From DASYTH01 sp035762905 (GTDB lineage: Bacteria > Actinomycetota > Actinomycetes > Mycobacteriales > Pseudonocardiaceae): a stretch of 64,000 nt of DNA. The position numbers were made by a program, and so were the translations under genes. The stretch is from NCBI RefSeq assembly GCF_035762905.1, contig NZ_DASUCC010000131.1, positions 1 through 64,000 of the forward strand. The letters run 5' to 3'. The notes beneath the pieces were generated by a model, which saw only the letters and a list, made by a program, of their open reading frames with translations, did no database searches and was not told where the DNA came from. Numbering within the stretch: position 1 is the stretch's first letter; each line of letters starts with the position of its first letter. Shown piece by piece: positions 40,214 to 48,549 of the stretch.

Positions 40214-41061
40214 ATGACGGAGAACCCGAATCCGAGCGTGCGCAGCCGGCAGGTGGCCAACCAGCTGCGGGCGCTGCGCGAGGACGCCGGCCTGACCGGA
40301 GCGGAGGTGGCCAAGCAGCTCGGCATGTCGCCGAGCAAGATCAGCCGGATCGAGACCGGACAACGGATGCTGAGCGTGGACGTGGTGGCCGCGCTGCTCG
40401 GGCTGTACCGGGTGCCCGAGCGGCACCGTGACCAGATTCTGGACCAGGTAAGGAAATCCGCCGAGCGCGGCTGGTGGGAGAGCCAGGGTCTCGGGCTGCC
40501 GGAGCTGTGGAAGGCACTGATCGACTTCGAGTCCCGCGCCACCCGGATCCAGAACTACGAGGCGCTCGTCGTGCCCGGCCTGCTGCAGACCGACGAGTAC
40601 ACCGGCGCGATCATCAAGGGCATCAACAAGGCCATGACCGAGTCGGAACTGAGCAATCTGGTGGCCTCGCGCCGGGCTCGGCAGACCGTGTTGCGGCGCC
40701 AGGACTTGCAGTTTCTCGCGGTGATCGACGAGGGCGCGCTGCGCCGGCCGATCCCGGAGGGTGGCCTGATGCGCGGCAACTGCGCCAATTGGCGGACTCG
40801 GCCGAGCGACCCAACATCACGGTACGTGTGGTTCCCTTGCAAGCGGGGCCATACGCCGGGCTTCGTGGGCCGTTCATCGTCATGGATTTCGCTGAGGAGC
40901 CAAGTCTCGTGCACATAGAGCATCAGAACGTTGGGTTGTTCTTGGATGAGCGGGAGGATATCGCGGCGTACCGTGTCACCCTCAGCAATATCCTGAACGT
41001 GGCACTGGAGCCGGGCGACTCAGTTGAGTTGATCTGCAGAATCGCCGCCGAGCAAGAGTGA
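40214..41061 (+). pseudogene. XRE-family regulator with DUF5753 domain, single-base frameshift
   Basis: ATG 40214 opens an XRE helix-turn-helix (LRALREDAGLTGAEVAKQLG, then SPSKISRIETGQRMLSV) followed by the DUF5753 ligand domain (YEALVVPGLLQTDEY, GALRRPI). At about 40775 one G is missing (GCGCGGCAAC where CGGGCAACTGCGC is expected), which sends the frame into a premature stop near 40918. The rest of DUF5753 (NITVRVVPLQAGPYAGLRGP, FIVMDFAEEPSLVHIE) continues in the next frame to 41061. The 848-base span fits exactly one lost base. Such regulators pair with DUF397 proteins like the next gene. Either an authentic loss or a sequencing slip. Confidence 0.88.
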
Positions 41062-41074
41062 TGAGGAGGGGGCA

Positions 41075-41494
41075 ATGTTCGCGAACTGGCGCAAGAGCAG
41101 CAGAAGCACCGCCAACGCCAACTGCGTTGAGATCGCCTTTTCGGATTGGCGCAAGAGCAGTCGCAGCACCGATACGTCCAACTGTGTTGAGATCGCCATG
41201 TCGTCTTGGTGCGAAGGCGGCCGGGGTGGCGACCGGGTGATCGAGACCGCCGTTTCGTCCTGGTGCGAGAGCAATCGGGGCGGTGACCGGGTGAAGCCTG
41301 TCGAGATCGACGCATGGTCCTGGTGCAAGAGCAGCCGGAGCACCGATACGGCGAACTGCGTGGAGGTGGCGGTGGGGGAGGCGGTGTTCGGGGTGCGGGA
41401 CTCGAAGAACGCCGACGGGCCGATCCTCGTGTTTCCTCAGGCGAGGTGGGAGCCGACGAAGCGCATGATCTCCGGAAGGACCTTGTGCCAGTAG
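41075..41494 (+). CDS. DUF397-family protein with five tandem motif copies
   Basis: 139 residues from ATG 41075; a strong GAGGAGGGGG precedes it, 13 bases after the XRE stop. A usual DUF397 protein has one WRKSSRS...NCVEVA segment followed by VRDSKNADGPILVF. Here the first segment occurs five times, beginning at residues 5, 25, 45, 63 and 83 (DNA starts 41087, 41147, 41207, 41261, 41321; units of 60, 60, 54, 60 bases). Copies 1, 2 and 5 are canonical; 3 and 4 have lost NCVE and carry WCE. XRE/DUF397 pairs act as paired regulators or toxin-antitoxin-like units in streptomycetes. The 3' end overlaps the esterase gene by 58 bases. Confidence 0.85.
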   Translation: MFANWRKSSRSTANANCVEIAFSDWRKSSRSTDTSNCVEIAMSSWCEGGRGGDRVIETAVSSWCESNRGGDRVKPVEIDAWSWCKSSRSTDTANCVEVAVGEAVFGVRDSKNADGPILVFPQARWEPTKRMISGRTLCQ

Positions 41495-42297
41495 GCGTTG
41501 TCGTGGGCGCCCTTGGTGATGGCGGCGTGCTCGGGGTGGGCCTTGCGGATGAACTCGCGCGCCGGACCGGCGAACGAATCCTCTGAGCCGCACCAGAGGC
41601 CGATGGGCGCGGCACCGAGTTCGTCGATGTGCTGGAGCGGCTCGTGCTCGCGCCACTGGCGCTCGCTGGCGAACGCCTTGCGGGTCTCGGCGACCGACCA
41701 GCGCTGGAACAGGGCGGGGCTGGCGAGCGCCACGGCGCGGAGGTCGGGGCGGCGGCGGGCCAGGTTGAGCGCGCCCCAGCCGCCCATGGAGAAGCCCAGC
41801 ACGGCCGTCGGCGCGGCGTGGCGGCGGTGCGCAAGCCAGCGGGGGACCTCCTCCACCAGCATGCGCATCGGGTCGTCGCCGCCGTGGTTCATGTAGTACA
41901 TGCGGCCGCAGTCCACGGCGACGGCGGCGAACGGGGGAGCGCCGGCGCGCACCGCACCGGTCAGCAGGGCCGGGATGCCGAACGGGATGTAGTCGCGGGC
42001 CGCGCCGCCGCGGCCGTGCAGGATCAGGCACACCGGCAGCGGCCCGGCGCTCACCCCGGCCGGGCGCATGGTGACCAGCTCCACGTACATCCCGCGGGCC
42101 TGCGACCACACCCGCTCGACCAGGGCGTTGCCGGGTGCGGAGTCCTTCGTCACAGCCGGCACGGCGGACCGGGGCCGGCTCGCGATCGTGGGCGGGACCG
42201 GGGAGACCGGAACCGCCGCGCCGCCGGCCGCGCCGACCAGGCCCAACCCGAGCCCGCCCAGCAGCAACCGCCGCCGGGTGATCGGTGCTGCGGGCAT
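41437..42297 (-). CDS. Secreted alpha/beta-hydrolase (esterase D / antigen-85-like)
   Basis: 286 residues from ATG 42297. The N-terminus TRRRLLLGGLGLGLVGAAGG looks like a twin-arginine (Tat) signal, so the protein is probably exported folded. The nucleophile elbow is LGFSMGGWGALN; the acid is probably in CGSEDSF and the base His in GAHDNAYWHKVLP. LHGRGGAARDY is the oxyanion loop. The family hydrolyses or transfers acyl esters; mycobacterial antigen 85 is a distant relative. It converges with the DUF397 gene. Confidence 0.88.
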   Translation of the reverse strand: MPAAPITRRRLLLGGLGLGLVGAAGGAAVPVSPVPPTIASRPRSAVPAVTKDSAPGNALVERVWSQARGMYVELVTMRPAGVSAGPLPVCLILHGRGGAARDYIPFGIPALLTGAVRAGAPPFAAVAVDCGRMYYMNHGGDDPMRMLVEEVPRWLAHRRHAAPTAVLGFSMGGWGALNLARRRPDLRAVALASPALFQRWSVAETRKAFASERQWREHEPLQHIDELGAAPIGLWCGSEDSFAGPAREFIRKAHPEHAAITKGAHDNAYWHKVLPEIMRFVGSHLA

Positions 42298-42351
42298 GGC
42301 GGAAACCCTGGTCCTTCGCGGGAGACTGGCGACAGCATGGACAATAGGCTG

Positions 42352-42915
42352 ATGAGCGAGCCCAGCACATACCCCCAACCACCTCGGCGCGGGTTCGTGC
42401 TGGCGGTGGTCGCCGCGGTCGTGCTCGCCGCCGACGTGCTCACCAAGATCGCCGTGGTCGCCTCGCTTGAGGGCGAGGCGCCGGTCCGGCTGCTCGGCGG
42501 CGCGGTCTACCTCCAACTCGTCCGCAACCCCGGGGCGGCGTTCTCCATGGCCACCGGGATGACCTGGGTGCTCAGCCTGATCGCGTTGTCGGTGGTGGTC
42601 GCGATCATCTGGATGGCGCCGAAGCTGCGCTCGATCGGCTGGGCGATCGGGCTCGGGCTGGTGCTGGCCGGCGCGCTCGGCAACCTGTCCGACCGGATCT
42701 TCCGGTCGCCCGGGCCGATGCGCGGGCACGTCGTCGACTTCGTCTCGGTGTTCGCCCCGAACGGCGACTTCTTCCCGGTGTTCAACGTGGCCGACTCGGC
42801 CATCGTGTGCGGCGGCGCGCTGATCGTGCTGCTCGCCCTGCTCGGCAAGGACTACGACGGGCGCTCCACGAAGGAGAAGGCCAAGGCCGGGTCGTCCGAG
42901 GCTCCGGCATCGTGA
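42352..42915 (+). CDS. lspA: Lipoprotein signal peptidase (signal peptidase II)
   Basis: 187 residues from ATG 42352; ATG 42337 (MDNRLMSEP) is an alternative five codons longer, and neither has a strong ribosome site. LspA removes signal peptides from prolipoproteins in the inner membrane. Four helices are visible, and the two catalytic aspartates lie in NLSDRIFR and FNVADSAIV. VRNPGAAFSM is also a family block. The C-terminus is charged. The stop overlaps rluD as GTGA, a conserved lspA-rluD pair. Confidence 0.95.
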   Translation: MSEPSTYPQPPRRGFVLAVVAAVVLAADVLTKIAVVASLEGEAPVRLLGGAVYLQLVRNPGAAFSMATGMTWVLSLIALSVVVAIIWMAPKLRSIGWAIGLGLVLAGALGNLSDRIFRSPGPMRGHVVDFVSVFAPNGDFFPVFNVADSAIVCGGALIVLLALLGKDYDGRSTKEKAKAGSSEAPAS

Positions 42916-43844
42916 GTAGTGACCTGCGCACGCTGCCCGTCCCCGAAGGCCTGGACGGAATGCGCGTGGACGCCGGGCTGGCCAAACTGCTCGGACTGTC
43001 CCGCACGGCGGTCGCCGAACTGGCCGAGTCCGGCGACGTGCTGCTCGACGGCCGGATCGCCGGCAAGTCCGACCGGCTGGTGGCCGGCGCCACGCTCGAG
43101 GTGAGCCTGCCGGCACCGGCCGCCCCGGTAACCGTGGCCCCGGTGCCGGTGCCCGGGCTGATCGTGCTGCACCAGGACGACGACATCGTGGTGGTGGACA
43201 AACCCGTTGGCGTCGCGGCACATCCGAGCCCCGGCTGGACCGGTCCGACGGTGATCGGCGGCCTCGCCGCGGCCGGGATCCGGGTCTCCACCTCGGGCGC
43301 GGCCGAGCGGCAGGGCGTGGTGCACCGGCTCGACGTCGGCACCACCGGGGTGATGGTGGTGGCCAAGAGCGAGCACGCCTACACCGTGCTCAAGCGCGCG
43401 TTCAAGGAACGCACGGTGGACAAGATCTACCACGCGCTGGTGCAGGGCCACCCCGACCCGACGGTCGGCACCATCGACGCGCCGATCGACCGGCATCCCC
43501 GGCAGGACTACAAGTTCGCCATCGTCGCCACCGGCAAACCGGCGGTCACCCACTACGAGGTGCTCGAGGCGTTCCGCGCCGCGTCCCTTGTGGACATTCG
43601 GCTGGAGACCGGCCGCACGCACCAGATCCGGGTGCACTTCGCGGCGCTGCGGCACCCGTGTGTCGGCGACCTCACCTACGGCGCCGACCCGGTACTCGCC
43701 CGCCGGCTCGCCGTGACCCGGCAGTGGCTGCACGCCCACACCCTGGCCTTCGACCACCCCGCCGACGGCCGGCGGGTGGAGTACACCTCCGCCTATCCGG
43801 ACGACCTGTCCGCCGCACTGGAGCTGCTGCGCGCGGAGAGCTGA
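42912..43844 (+). CDS. rluD: RluA/RluD-family 23S rRNA pseudouridine synthase
   Basis: 310 residues from GTG 42912 (GTGA overlap with lspA). An S4 RNA-binding domain occupies about residues 14-75 (RVDAGLAKLLGLSRTAVAEL). The catalytic aspartate is in HRLDVGTTGVMV, and GRTHQIRVHFA is the second family motif. The enzyme converts uridine to pseudouridine in large-subunit rRNA. Which positions it modifies cannot be read from sequence. Confidence 0.93.
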   Translation: MSSDLRTLPVPEGLDGMRVDAGLAKLLGLSRTAVAELAESGDVLLDGRIAGKSDRLVAGATLEVSLPAPAAPVTVAPVPVPGLIVLHQDDDIVVVDKPVGVAAHPSPGWTGPTVIGGLAAAGIRVSTSGAAERQGVVHRLDVGTTGVMVVAKSEHAYTVLKRAFKERTVDKIYHALVQGHPDPTVGTIDAPIDRHPRQDYKFAIVATGKPAVTHYEVLEAFRAASLVDIRLETGRTHQIRVHFAALRHPCVGDLTYGADPVLARRLAVTRQWLHAHTLAFDHPADGRRVEYTSAYPDDLSAALELLRAES

Positions 43845-44079
43845 CCGGCGCCGCGCACAGCGCGGCCGGTCCGTTGGGCGAGTCCCCGGGCCGGGCAGCC
43901 GAACCCCTGGCTCGGGAGGATGCGCCGAGCGGCGCATTGTTGCGCAGCACGGTGACATGAGTTGGCAGATCGTGGTGCTGGAATCGGGGACTCGCGCATG
44001 AAGTAGAGACTCGCCGGGCTGAATCGGCTGCTCGGTTGCTGGACCCGGGGACTCGCCGAGGATCGCGGCGACATTCGGC

Positions 44080-44184
44080 GAGTTGCCGACTCGGGCACCC
44101 GAGTTGCCGACTCCGGCACCCGAGTTGCCGACTAGGGCACCTGAGCCACCAACTTGGGGCACACGAGCTGCCACCTCGGGGCCG
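44080..44184. repeat. 21-bp tandem repeat, three close copies plus two degenerate
   Basis: The unit reads GAGTTGCCGAC, then TCGGGCACCC. Copies start at 44080, 44101, 44122, 44143 and 44164. The first three differ by one to three bases; the last two keep only the outline. The period is a multiple of three, but no frame gives a plausible protein. Confidence 0.85.
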
Positions 44185-44207
44185 AACCCGGTCAGCCGAC
44201 CGGGCCC

Positions 44208-44245
44208 GCGCCTGCGGCGCGGCCCGGCGCCGCAGGCGCCGGGCC
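44208..44245. terminator. Compound hairpin with two mutually exclusive stems
   Basis: GCGCCTGCGGCGC (44208-44220) pairs with its complement at 44227-44239. Alternatively GGCCCGGCGCC (44221-44231) pairs with GGCGCCGGGCC (44235-44245) around GCA. The two cannot form together. Placed between convergent genes, this most likely terminates from both sides. Confidence 0.65.
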
Positions 44246-44302
44246 AGACCCTGGCGTCGTGCCCGACTTGGCAACACCCGGTCGGGAACCGGCCAGGTCG
44301 TC

Positions 44303-45223
44303 CTAACTTTCTATTGTCCAGTTGAGGGTGCGGGACTGATCGTCGGGGCGCGGGCTCCAGCGCACCGAGCTGATCACGGTGCTCTCCGGGACGACGTAGA
44401 CGGTGTGACCGCCCGCGGTCTCGCCCGGCGCGACGCCGATCCGGTGCGGCGGGCGGGAGGACAGCGACACCGGGGCTTTGGCGATGGTCCGGCCGTCCGG
44501 GGTGACCAGCACCAGGTACAGGTCGGGCAGGCTCTGGAACGGCACGCCGCCGCGGTTGGTCAGCTCGGTGTGCACAACCACGGAGCGCTCGCCGTCCTGC
44601 AGCCGGTAGCCGGCGGCGGTGAACAGGTAGTCGGCCGGGTCGACCACCTCGACCAGCTGGATGGCCAGGCGCTCGCCCTCGAGGCCCTCGGTGAGCAGGG
44701 TCGCGCCGACGGTGCCGGTGCGGGCGCCGTTGGCCGGGCCGGACCGCGCGGTCGGCACCGTGAGGTCCTGCGGCGGCTGGTCGCCGCGCGCCCAGGACGC
44801 GGTCTGCGGCGGACCCCAGGTGCTCATCGGCTGCGGGAACGGGTTGCTGGGTGGGCCGGTCTGCGCCGGAACCGGGTTGCTCGGCGGGGGCGGCGGGTAC
44901 GGGCCGCTCGGCACCGAGTACGCCCCGGACGGCACGCCGGGCGCAAAGCCGCCGGGGGCCGGTGTGGGGTAGGGCTGCGGGTAACCGGCCGGCGGGGCGT
45001 AGGCACCGGGCTGCGGCCGGGCGGCCAGCGCCGCGCGTAACCGGTTGGGATCGCACTCGACGCCGACCAGCAGCGGCAGCCCGGAGGCGGACAGCGCGAC
45101 CAGCCGGGACGCCACCTCACGCGGATCCATGCCCAACCGCGCGGCGATGTCGTGCACCGCGGCCCGGCCCATCTCGGCCACCAGGCTGAGCAGGCGGACG
45201 TCCACCGGATCCGTTGCGACCAC
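44303..45223 (-). CDS. Protein with N-terminal winged-helix-like segment, Pro-rich linker and beta-rich C-terminal domain
   Basis: 306 residues from GTG 45223. Residues 1-55 (VRLLSLVAEMGRAAVHDIAA, then RLGMDPREVASRLVALSASG) resemble an AsnC-type helix-turn-helix. A long Pro/Gly/Tyr-rich linker follows (about 70-150, PYPPPPPSNPVPAQ). The last 130 residues look like an immunoglobulin-like or DUF4352-type beta sandwich (SVVVHTELTNRGGVPFQSLP, LVLVTPDGRTIAKAPVSLSS). No signal peptide or membrane helix is present, so it is likely cytoplasmic. I cannot name its function. Confidence 0.75.
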   Translation of the reverse strand: MVATDPVDVRLLSLVAEMGRAAVHDIAARLGMDPREVASRLVALSASGLPLLVGVECDPNRLRAALAARPQPGAYAPPAGYPQPYPTPAPGGFAPGVPSGAYSVPSGPYPPPPPSNPVPAQTGPPSNPFPQPMSTWGPPQTASWARGDQPPQDLTVPTARSGPANGARTGTVGATLLTEGLEGERLAIQLVEVVDPADYLFTAAGYRLQDGERSVVVHTELTNRGGVPFQSLPDLYLVLVTPDGRTIAKAPVSLSSRPPHRIGVAPGETAGGHTVYVVPESTVISSVRWSPRPDDQSRTLNWTIES

Positions 45224-45369
45224 GATTCGAGACGCTACCCGTTCCGGGCGGGCATTGGGTCGATTGCCGCGCGCGCCACCTGCGGGATCGGGATCTTGGT
45301 ACTAGTTGTCATACTCCCCTAAGTAATAGAAGATTTCTGGCGCCCCTCGACGATGAGAAAGGTGCCCAC

Positions 45370-46779
45370 ATGCGACGGAAGATCTTCCTGGCCGCGGCGG
45401 TGTCCGCCACGCTGGCCCTGTCCGGGTGCCTGGGACAGCAGCAGGACAGCGACACCGAAGGCAACGCCAACCAGAACGCCGACGCCAAGGACGTCACGCT
45501 CACCATCACCTCCAACTCCGTGGCCGGCGGCAAGAACGCGCTCGGCGCGGCCTGGATCACCGACTGGGTCATCCCGAAGTTCACCGAGGCGCAGAAGGCC
45601 AAGGGAGTCAACGCCACGGTCAAGTTCGACGGCATCGGGTCGGACGACAAGGACTACAAGACCAAGATCGCACTGGACTTCAACACCGGCGGCGGCGGTG
45701 ACGTCGTCGAGATCGACGGCATCTGGCTCGGCGAGTTCGCCCAGGCCGGCCAGGTCAAGCCGCTCGACGAGCTGGTCGGCGCGGACAAGGTGGACTCCTG
45801 GGACGGCTGGGGCCAGATCCCGGACGCCGTCGAGGCGCTCGGCCGGTTCGAGGACAAGCGCTACGGCGTCCCGGTCGGCACCGACGGCCGGGTGCTGTTC
45901 TTCAACAAGAAGCTGTTCGCCCAGGCCGGACTGCCGGACAACTGGCAACCCAAGAGCTGGGACGACATCGTCGCGGCGGCCGAGAAGCTCAAGACCCTGT
46001 CCGGGGTCGTCCCGATCCAGCTCAACGCCGGCACCGTGATGACCGAGGCGACCACCATGCAGGGCGTGCTGCCGCTGCTTGCCGGCACCGGCAAGACCGT
46101 CTACCAGGACGGCAAGTGGCTCGGCGCCAGCCAGAACGTCAAGGACGTGCTCGGGTTGTACCAGCGGATCTACGGCAGCGGGCTGGGTGACCCGCTGCTC
46201 CAGCAGGAGGCCAAGGGCCGGGACCGGTCGTTCGCCCTGTTCGCCGAGAACAAGATCGGCATCCTGCTGGAGAGCGACTACTTCTGGCGCTCGGTGGTCG
46301 AGCCGAACAAGGGCGTGGCCAAGATGGCCGACCGGAACACCGCCGTCGGCTGGGCGATGGTCCCGGCAAGGACCGCCGGCTCCGGGGTCGGCGGCCAGGA
46401 CTTCGTCAGCATGTCCGGCGGGGCCGTCCGGGTGGTCAACCCGCACACCAAGTACCCGCAGCAGGCCTGGGAACTGCTCCAGTTCATGAACTCCTTCGAG
46501 GCCACGAAGGCCAGGCTGGCCGGCACCGCGCAGATCACCCAGCGCGACGACGTCAACAAGGAGGTGCTCTCCGGCGACCCGATGCTCAGCTTCGTGGCCG
46601 CCAAGGTGCTGCCGATCACCCGGTTCCGCCCGGGCCTTGCCGACTACCCGAAGGTGTCCGCGGCGCTGCAGCAGGCGACCGCCGACGTGATCACCGGCAA
46701 GAGCCCGGACGAGGCCGCCGCCACCTACCAGGACGCTCTGGTCAAGGCGGTGGGTCAGGACAAGGTCGCCGGTGGCTGA
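45370..46779 (+). CDS. ABC transporter sugar-type substrate-binding lipoprotein
   Basis: 469 residues from ATG 45370, with AGAAAGG upstream. A signal peptide with lipobox LALSGC anchors it outside the membrane. The body follows the family 1 extracellular solute-binding pattern (VVEIDGIWLGEFAQAGQVKP, then VPVGTDGRVLFFNKKLF), typical for oligosaccharides. An A+T-richer patch at 45296-45335 may hold its promoter. It is first of a four-gene operon with overlapping starts. The sugar cannot be told from sequence. Confidence 0.93.
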   Translation: MRRKIFLAAAVSATLALSGCLGQQQDSDTEGNANQNADAKDVTLTITSNSVAGGKNALGAAWITDWVIPKFTEAQKAKGVNATVKFDGIGSDDKDYKTKIALDFNTGGGGDVVEIDGIWLGEFAQAGQVKPLDELVGADKVDSWDGWGQIPDAVEALGRFEDKRYGVPVGTDGRVLFFNKKLFAQAGLPDNWQPKSWDDIVAAAEKLKTLSGVVPIQLNAGTVMTEATTMQGVLPLLAGTGKTVYQDGKWLGASQNVKDVLGLYQRIYGSGLGDPLLQQEAKGRDRSFALFAENKIGILLESDYFWRSVVEPNKGVAKMADRNTAVGWAMVPARTAGSGVGGQDFVSMSGGAVRVVNPHTKYPQQAWELLQFMNSFEATKARLAGTAQITQRDDVNKEVLSGDPMLSFVAAKVLPITRFRPGLADYPKVSAALQQATADVITGKSPDEAAATYQDALVKAVGQDKVAGG

Positions 46780-47734
46780 CCCCGGGGTCGGCGCCGCGAC
46801 GCTGGTCGAGGCTCCCCGGCCGGAGGAGCCCCGGCCGGCGCGCGGTGCCACCCGGATCGACGGCGCCGGGCTCGGCGTGTCGCGGGCGCTCGGGTTCGTC
46901 GCGCCCGCGCTGCTGCTGATCGGGATCTTCCTGATCTTCCCGGCGCTGTGGACGATCTACATCGGGCTCACCGACTACCAGCTCACCGGGCCGGCGTCGG
47001 TGGCGCCGGCCGTGGTCGGGCTGGGCAACTATCTCGAGGCACTGGCCGACCCGCTGTTCGGCAACGCCCTGTGGCTGTCCGTGCTGTTCGTGCTCGGCTC
47101 CGCGGTGATCGGGCAGAACGTGCTCGGCTTCGCGCTTGCCTGGACGCTGCGCTCGGCCGGGCCGGGACTGCGCCGCACGGTCGAGGCGCTGGTGCTGCTG
47201 TCCTGGATCCTGCCCGGCGTCGTGGTCGCCTACCTGTGGGTGGCGGTGCTGTCCCGGGACGGCGGCACGCTCAACGCGATGCTGAACACGCCCGGGGTGG
47301 CCTGGCTGATCCAGTACCCGATGACCTGCCTGATCGTGTTCAACATCTGGCGCGGCACGGCGTTCTCGATGATGCTGTACGGCTCGGCGCTGGCCGCGGT
47401 GCCGCCGTCGCAGATCGAGACCGCGCGGATGGTCGGCGCCAGTCGGCTGCAGACCGTGCGGGACGTGGTGTTCCCGCACATCCGCGGGCACGTGCTGACC
47501 AACACGCTGCTGATCAGCCTGTGGACGTTCAACGACTTCACCCCGTTCCTGCTCACCGCGGGCGGCCCGAACCACCAGTCGGAGACGCTGCCGGTGTTCA
47601 TCTACCAGCAGGCGATCGGCGGCGAGGGCAACGGCCGGCTCGGCTACGCCTCGGCCATCTCACTGCTGTTGCTGCTGGCCAACCTGGTGCTGGCGCTGGT
47701 GTATCTGGGTGTGCTGCGCAGGAGGCGGGCATGA
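46772..47734 (+). CDS. ABC transporter permease 1 (MalF-type)
   Basis: 320 residues from GTG 46772, overlapping the binding-protein gene by 8 bases. Six membrane helices follow an N-terminal Pro/Arg-rich arm. The EAA loop that contacts the ATPase reads TARMVGASRLQTVRDVVFPHI, with the usual spaced glycine. It forms the inner-membrane channel with the next gene's product. The stop overlaps the next ATG (ATGA). Confidence 0.93.
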   Translation: MADPGVGAATLVEAPRPEEPRPARGATRIDGAGLGVSRALGFVAPALLLIGIFLIFPALWTIYIGLTDYQLTGPASVAPAVVGLGNYLEALADPLFGNALWLSVLFVLGSAVIGQNVLGFALAWTLRSAGPGLRRTVEALVLLSWILPGVVVAYLWVAVLSRDGGTLNAMLNTPGVAWLIQYPMTCLIVFNIWRGTAFSMMLYGSALAAVPPSQIETARMVGASRLQTVRDVVFPHIRGHVLTNTLLISLWTFNDFTPFLLTAGGPNHQSETLPVFIYQQAIGGEGNGRLGYASAISLLLLLANLVLALVYLGVLRRRRA

Positions 47735-48549
47735 GCGGACTGGTGCTGCGCCGGATCGGCTACACCGTGTTCATGGCGGTGGTGCTGGCGTTCTTCGCGA
47801 TTCCCATGCTGTGGCTGGCAAGTGCGCCGTTCGACAGCCGGCCCGGGCTCGGGCTGCGCTGGCCGGACTGGACGCTGGACAACGTGCGGGCCACCTTCGA
47901 GCACCCGTATGCGCTGGGCTCGCTGGTCAACTCGCTGATCCTGTGCGTGGTGGCGACCGCGGTGACCACGCTGTGCGCGACGCTGGCCGCCTACGCGCTG
48001 TCCCGGGTACGCATCCCCGGGCGGGACGTGCTGCTGTACGTGTTGCTGTTGCTGTCCAGCGTGGTCACCGGGACCGCGGCGATGGTGCCGATCTTCGTGA
48101 TGATGAAGCAGCTCGGTCTGATCAACTCGCACTACGGCACCGCGCTGGTGATCGCCGCGGGCATGCTCCCGGCGGCCATCTTCATCCTGAAGGATTTCGT
48201 GGACGCGGTGCCGCGCTCCTACGAGGAGTCCGCCCGGGTGTTCGGCGCCTCGCCTGGCCAGGTGCTGCGGCACGTCGTGCTCCCGGTGGCCCGGCCCGGG
48301 ATCGCCACCATCCTGGTGTGGTCGTTCGTGCAGGCCTGGGGCAACTTCCTGTTGCCGTTCCTGCTGCTGCGCGACGTGGAGACCCAGCCGGGCGCGGTGC
48401 TGCTGCAGACGCTGCGGGACGAGGGCGGGACCGCGAACCTGACCGTGATCCCGGTGTTCTCGCTGCTGTACTCGATTCCGGTCGTCGCGCTCTATCTGTT
48501 CGTCAGCAAGCGGTACGGGTTCCGCTTTCATGGAGGGATCAAGGCCTGA
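47731..48549 (+). CDS. ABC transporter permease 2 (MalG-type)
   Basis: 272 residues from ATG 47731; GGAGG precedes it inside the upstream gene. Six helices; the EAA loop is ESARVFGASPGQVLRHVVLPVA. The C-terminus (YLFVSKRYGFRFHGGIKA) is typical of carbohydrate permeases of this class. The stop and the ATPase start overlap as TGATG. Confidence 0.93.
   Translation: MSGLVLRRIGYTVFMAVVLAFFAIPMLWLASAPFDSRPGLGLRWPDWTLDNVRATFEHPYALGSLVNSLILCVVATAVTTLCATLAAYALSRVRIPGRDVLLYVLLLLSSVVTGTAAMVPIFVMMKQLGLINSHYGTALVIAAGMLPAAIFILKDFVDAVPRSYEESARVFGASPGQVLRHVVLPVARPGIATILVWSFVQAWGNFLLPFLLLRDVETQPGAVLLQTLRDEGGTANLTVIPVFSLLYSIPVVALYLFVSKRYGFRFHGGIKA

Larger units (their letters stand above)
43845..44302. other. 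458-bp gene-free spacer with repeats and hairpins
   Basis: I see no credible gene here. The short open frames are low-complexity products of the repeats. The spacer holds GGGGACTCGC twice (near 43986 and 44047) and its complement near 43881, five 21-base tandem units (44080-44184) and a compound hairpin (44208-44245). It separates convergent rluD and the minus-strand HTH/Pro-rich gene. Confidence 0.7.

Noticed and set aside
44080..44184. CRISPR array
   Set aside because: The units are contiguous 21-base tandem copies with no unique spacers, and no cas gene is in the window.
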